DNA from: Chloroflexota bacterium
GTDB taxonomy: Bacteria > Chloroflexota > Dehalococcoidia > Lucifugimonadales > UBA3495
Length of the DNA stretch: 50,571 nt
Reading direction: 5' to 3'
Assembly: GCA_009840175.1 (NCBI GenBank)
Contig: VXOI01000228.1
Coordinates: 1-50,571, forward strand
Below, piece by piece: positions 49,785-50,571 of the stretch. Made by a program: the position numbers and the translations under genes. Under the pieces are notes generated by a model. The model searched no databases. It was not told the DNA's origin and saw only the letters and a list, made by a program, of their open reading frames with translations. Positions within the stretch are counted from its first letter, which is position 1; each line of letters starts with the position of its first letter.

Positions 49785-50571
49785 ATGACCACCCAACAGC
49801 CCAGGCACAGCGAACCCAGCGTCAACAACCAGCTTGGGGACTTGCTCCGCGAGATGCTGTCCGGCTGCCAGGTGCATTCGGAAAACACCCAACTGGTGGC
49901 GGGACGCCCCGGTCTCCAGTTGGACAACTTGATCACCGCCCCGGGACGTGCCCCGATTGTTGTGGAGGCGGAGTACGAAGCGCTGGGAACCGCCGAAGGC
50001 GACGCTGCCGGACGCCTGGGACTTCCGGTGATTGGAGAAACTCACCCCATCGAGGCGGCCATCGCCCTGCGTTACCCGGACACAGTACGTTTCGCCGACA
50101 ACCTGCGCCCGGATTTGGCCGATGCCCGTCTTGCCTATGCCGTGCTGTACCAAGACGGCAACCGGTTTCCTGAAACCGGCTGGCTGCGTGGGCGAGTGTC
50201 GGACCTGGCCGACCTCATCAGGCTGGTATCCGTACCTCAGAAGGCCGTGGACGCCGCCGCGGACGCCCTCCAGAAAGGCATCGAACGAGCCGCCGACATC
50301 CTGGGTGAGATGGCGCAGACCCGGCCCAACATCACGCCGACCATCGCCGGGCTCCTGGGCATGTCCGACGTTCCGCAGACGCGGCGCATGGCCGGCGCCA
50401 TCCTGGCCAACGCCCTCGTGTTCCACCAGCGCATTGCCGGTATGCACGACAGCATAAGACCGCTGCGGCTGGTTTGCGGTCCCGATGTTCCCAATCCCCA
50501 GAGCGCCACCCTGGACGCCTGGAAAGAAATACTCGACATCAACTACTGGGCCATCTTTGCCATCGCCCACG
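49785..50571 (+). CDS. N-terminus of a nuclease/methylase-like protein, cut by the window end
   Basis: 262 codons open to the end with no stop (absent from the ORF track because it is incomplete). LDNLITAPGRAPIVVEAEYE fits a restriction-nuclease-like core in which D is followed by V-V-E-A-E (E-x-E rather than E-x-K). The next segment (GIERAADILGEMAQ, GLLGMSDVPQTRRMAGAILA, FHQRIAGMHD) resembles N-terminal domains of large DNA methylase-like proteins in my memory, hence a possible type IIG or methylase-nuclease system. Start ATG 49785 is weakly supported; ATG 49773 is an alternative. Follows the XRE gene by 25 bases. Confidence 0.55.
   Translation, partial: MTTQQPRHSEPSVNNQLGDLLREMLSGCQVHSENTQLVAGRPGLQLDNLITAPGRAPIVVEAEYEALGTAEGDAAGRLGLPVIGETHPIEAAIALRYPDTVRFADNLRPDLADARLAYAVLYQDGNRFPETGWLRGRVSDLADLIRLVSVPQKAVDAAADALQKGIERAADILGEMAQTRPNITPTIAGLLGMSDVPQTRRMAGAILANALVFHQRIAGMHDSIRPLRLVCGPDVPNPQSATLDAWKEILDINYWAIFAIAH

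Larger units (their letters stand above)
40900..50571. mobile_element. Left portion of an integrative (conjugative or mobilizable) element
   Basis: Starts at the junction inside the cut host gene and continues to the end of the window without a second junction. Contains a serine recombinase, an antidote-like HTH regulator, a replication-relaxation protein, a TraG/VirD4-type ATPase, an HTH/coiled-coil protein and cargo. No relaxase or T4SS channel gene appears in the window, so self-transfer cannot be claimed. Confidence 0.75.

Noticed and set aside
49770-50570. 266-aa minus-strand ORF at the window end
   Set aside because: Antisense to the open plus-strand frame from 49785, which has recognisable domain-like segments and follows the XRE gene.
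1-50571. CRISPR array
   Set aside because: No series of regularly spaced identical repeats was seen. The repeated hairpins are dispersed singles, and the 63-bp tandem unit lies in a gene.

Overview
The window looks like a chromosome segment of a high-GC, heterotrophic Chloroflexota bacterium, probably of the Dehalococcoidia/SAR202 type. This is an inference from content. Four separate luciferase-like (LLM class, probably F420- or FMN-dependent) oxidoreductases lie within 25 kb, with a 4-hydroxyphenylacetate 3-hydroxylase family enzyme, a zinc alcohol dehydrogenase, two SDRs, an epoxide-hydrolase-like hydrolase, a VOC dioxygenase-like protein and an amidohydrolase. Intergenic spaces carry the short hairpin repeats (CCCTCTCCC/GGGAGAGGG with GGGTGAGGG tails, and the CTTCGCTxCGCTCAGAATGACA type) common in such genomes. 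No taxonomic marker gene is present, so the assignment is not firm.

Layout. 1-12.8 kb holds core genes: argF, a PaREP1/HEPN-like protein, der-plsY-gpsA, then DUF488, a lipid-flippase-like membrane protein and ispH on the minus strand, a Fic protein, prs, an amidohydrolase, and a low-GC pair encoding a HipA-type kinase core and a HIRAN-domain partner. 12.8-18 kb holds an MFS transporter, an inositol-monophosphatase family enzyme, an SDR, a TPR protein and the first LLM enzyme. 18-22 kb is a cell-envelope cluster: an S49 (SppA-like) membrane protease, a membrane-anchored GATase-like protein, and a lipoprotein gene whose reading frame is cut twice in frame (TGA, then TAA) although coding character continues across both stops. 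22-40 kb holds thiD, catabolic oxidoreductases, tRNA-Ile(GAU), an MscS channel, a sirtuin, a putative membrane-bound QxK nuclease with a coiled-coil partner, pcm, a HAD phosphatase, VOC, Uma2, HpaB-like and ADH genes, a HigBA toxin-antitoxin pair, and two tiny tandem zinc-ribbon genes (one absent from the ORF track).

From about 40.9 kb to the end of the window is one side of an integrative element. A large serine recombinase lies at its edge and reads out across the junction into the 5' part of a small host gene, which is cut after about 12 codons. Behind it come an antidote-like HTH regulator, a replication-relaxation family protein, a TraG/VirD4-type DNA-transfer ATPase, a regulatory-looking intergenic region with inverted repeats (candidate oriT/operators), an HTH/coiled-coil protein, and a cargo island: a nucleotidyltransferase-like gene overlapping an XRE regulator, followed by the start of a protein with a nuclease-like N-terminus, probably a methylase/restriction protein, which runs off the window. 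The far end of the element is outside the window.

The strongest candidates for something undescribed are the HipA-kinase/HIRAN pair, the membrane QxK-nuclease/coiled-coil pair, the NTase-XRE-nuclease cargo of the element, and the twice-interrupted lipoprotein. A 17-bp-TIR miniature element with an 8-bp target duplication sits exactly at the stop codon of the HAD gene.
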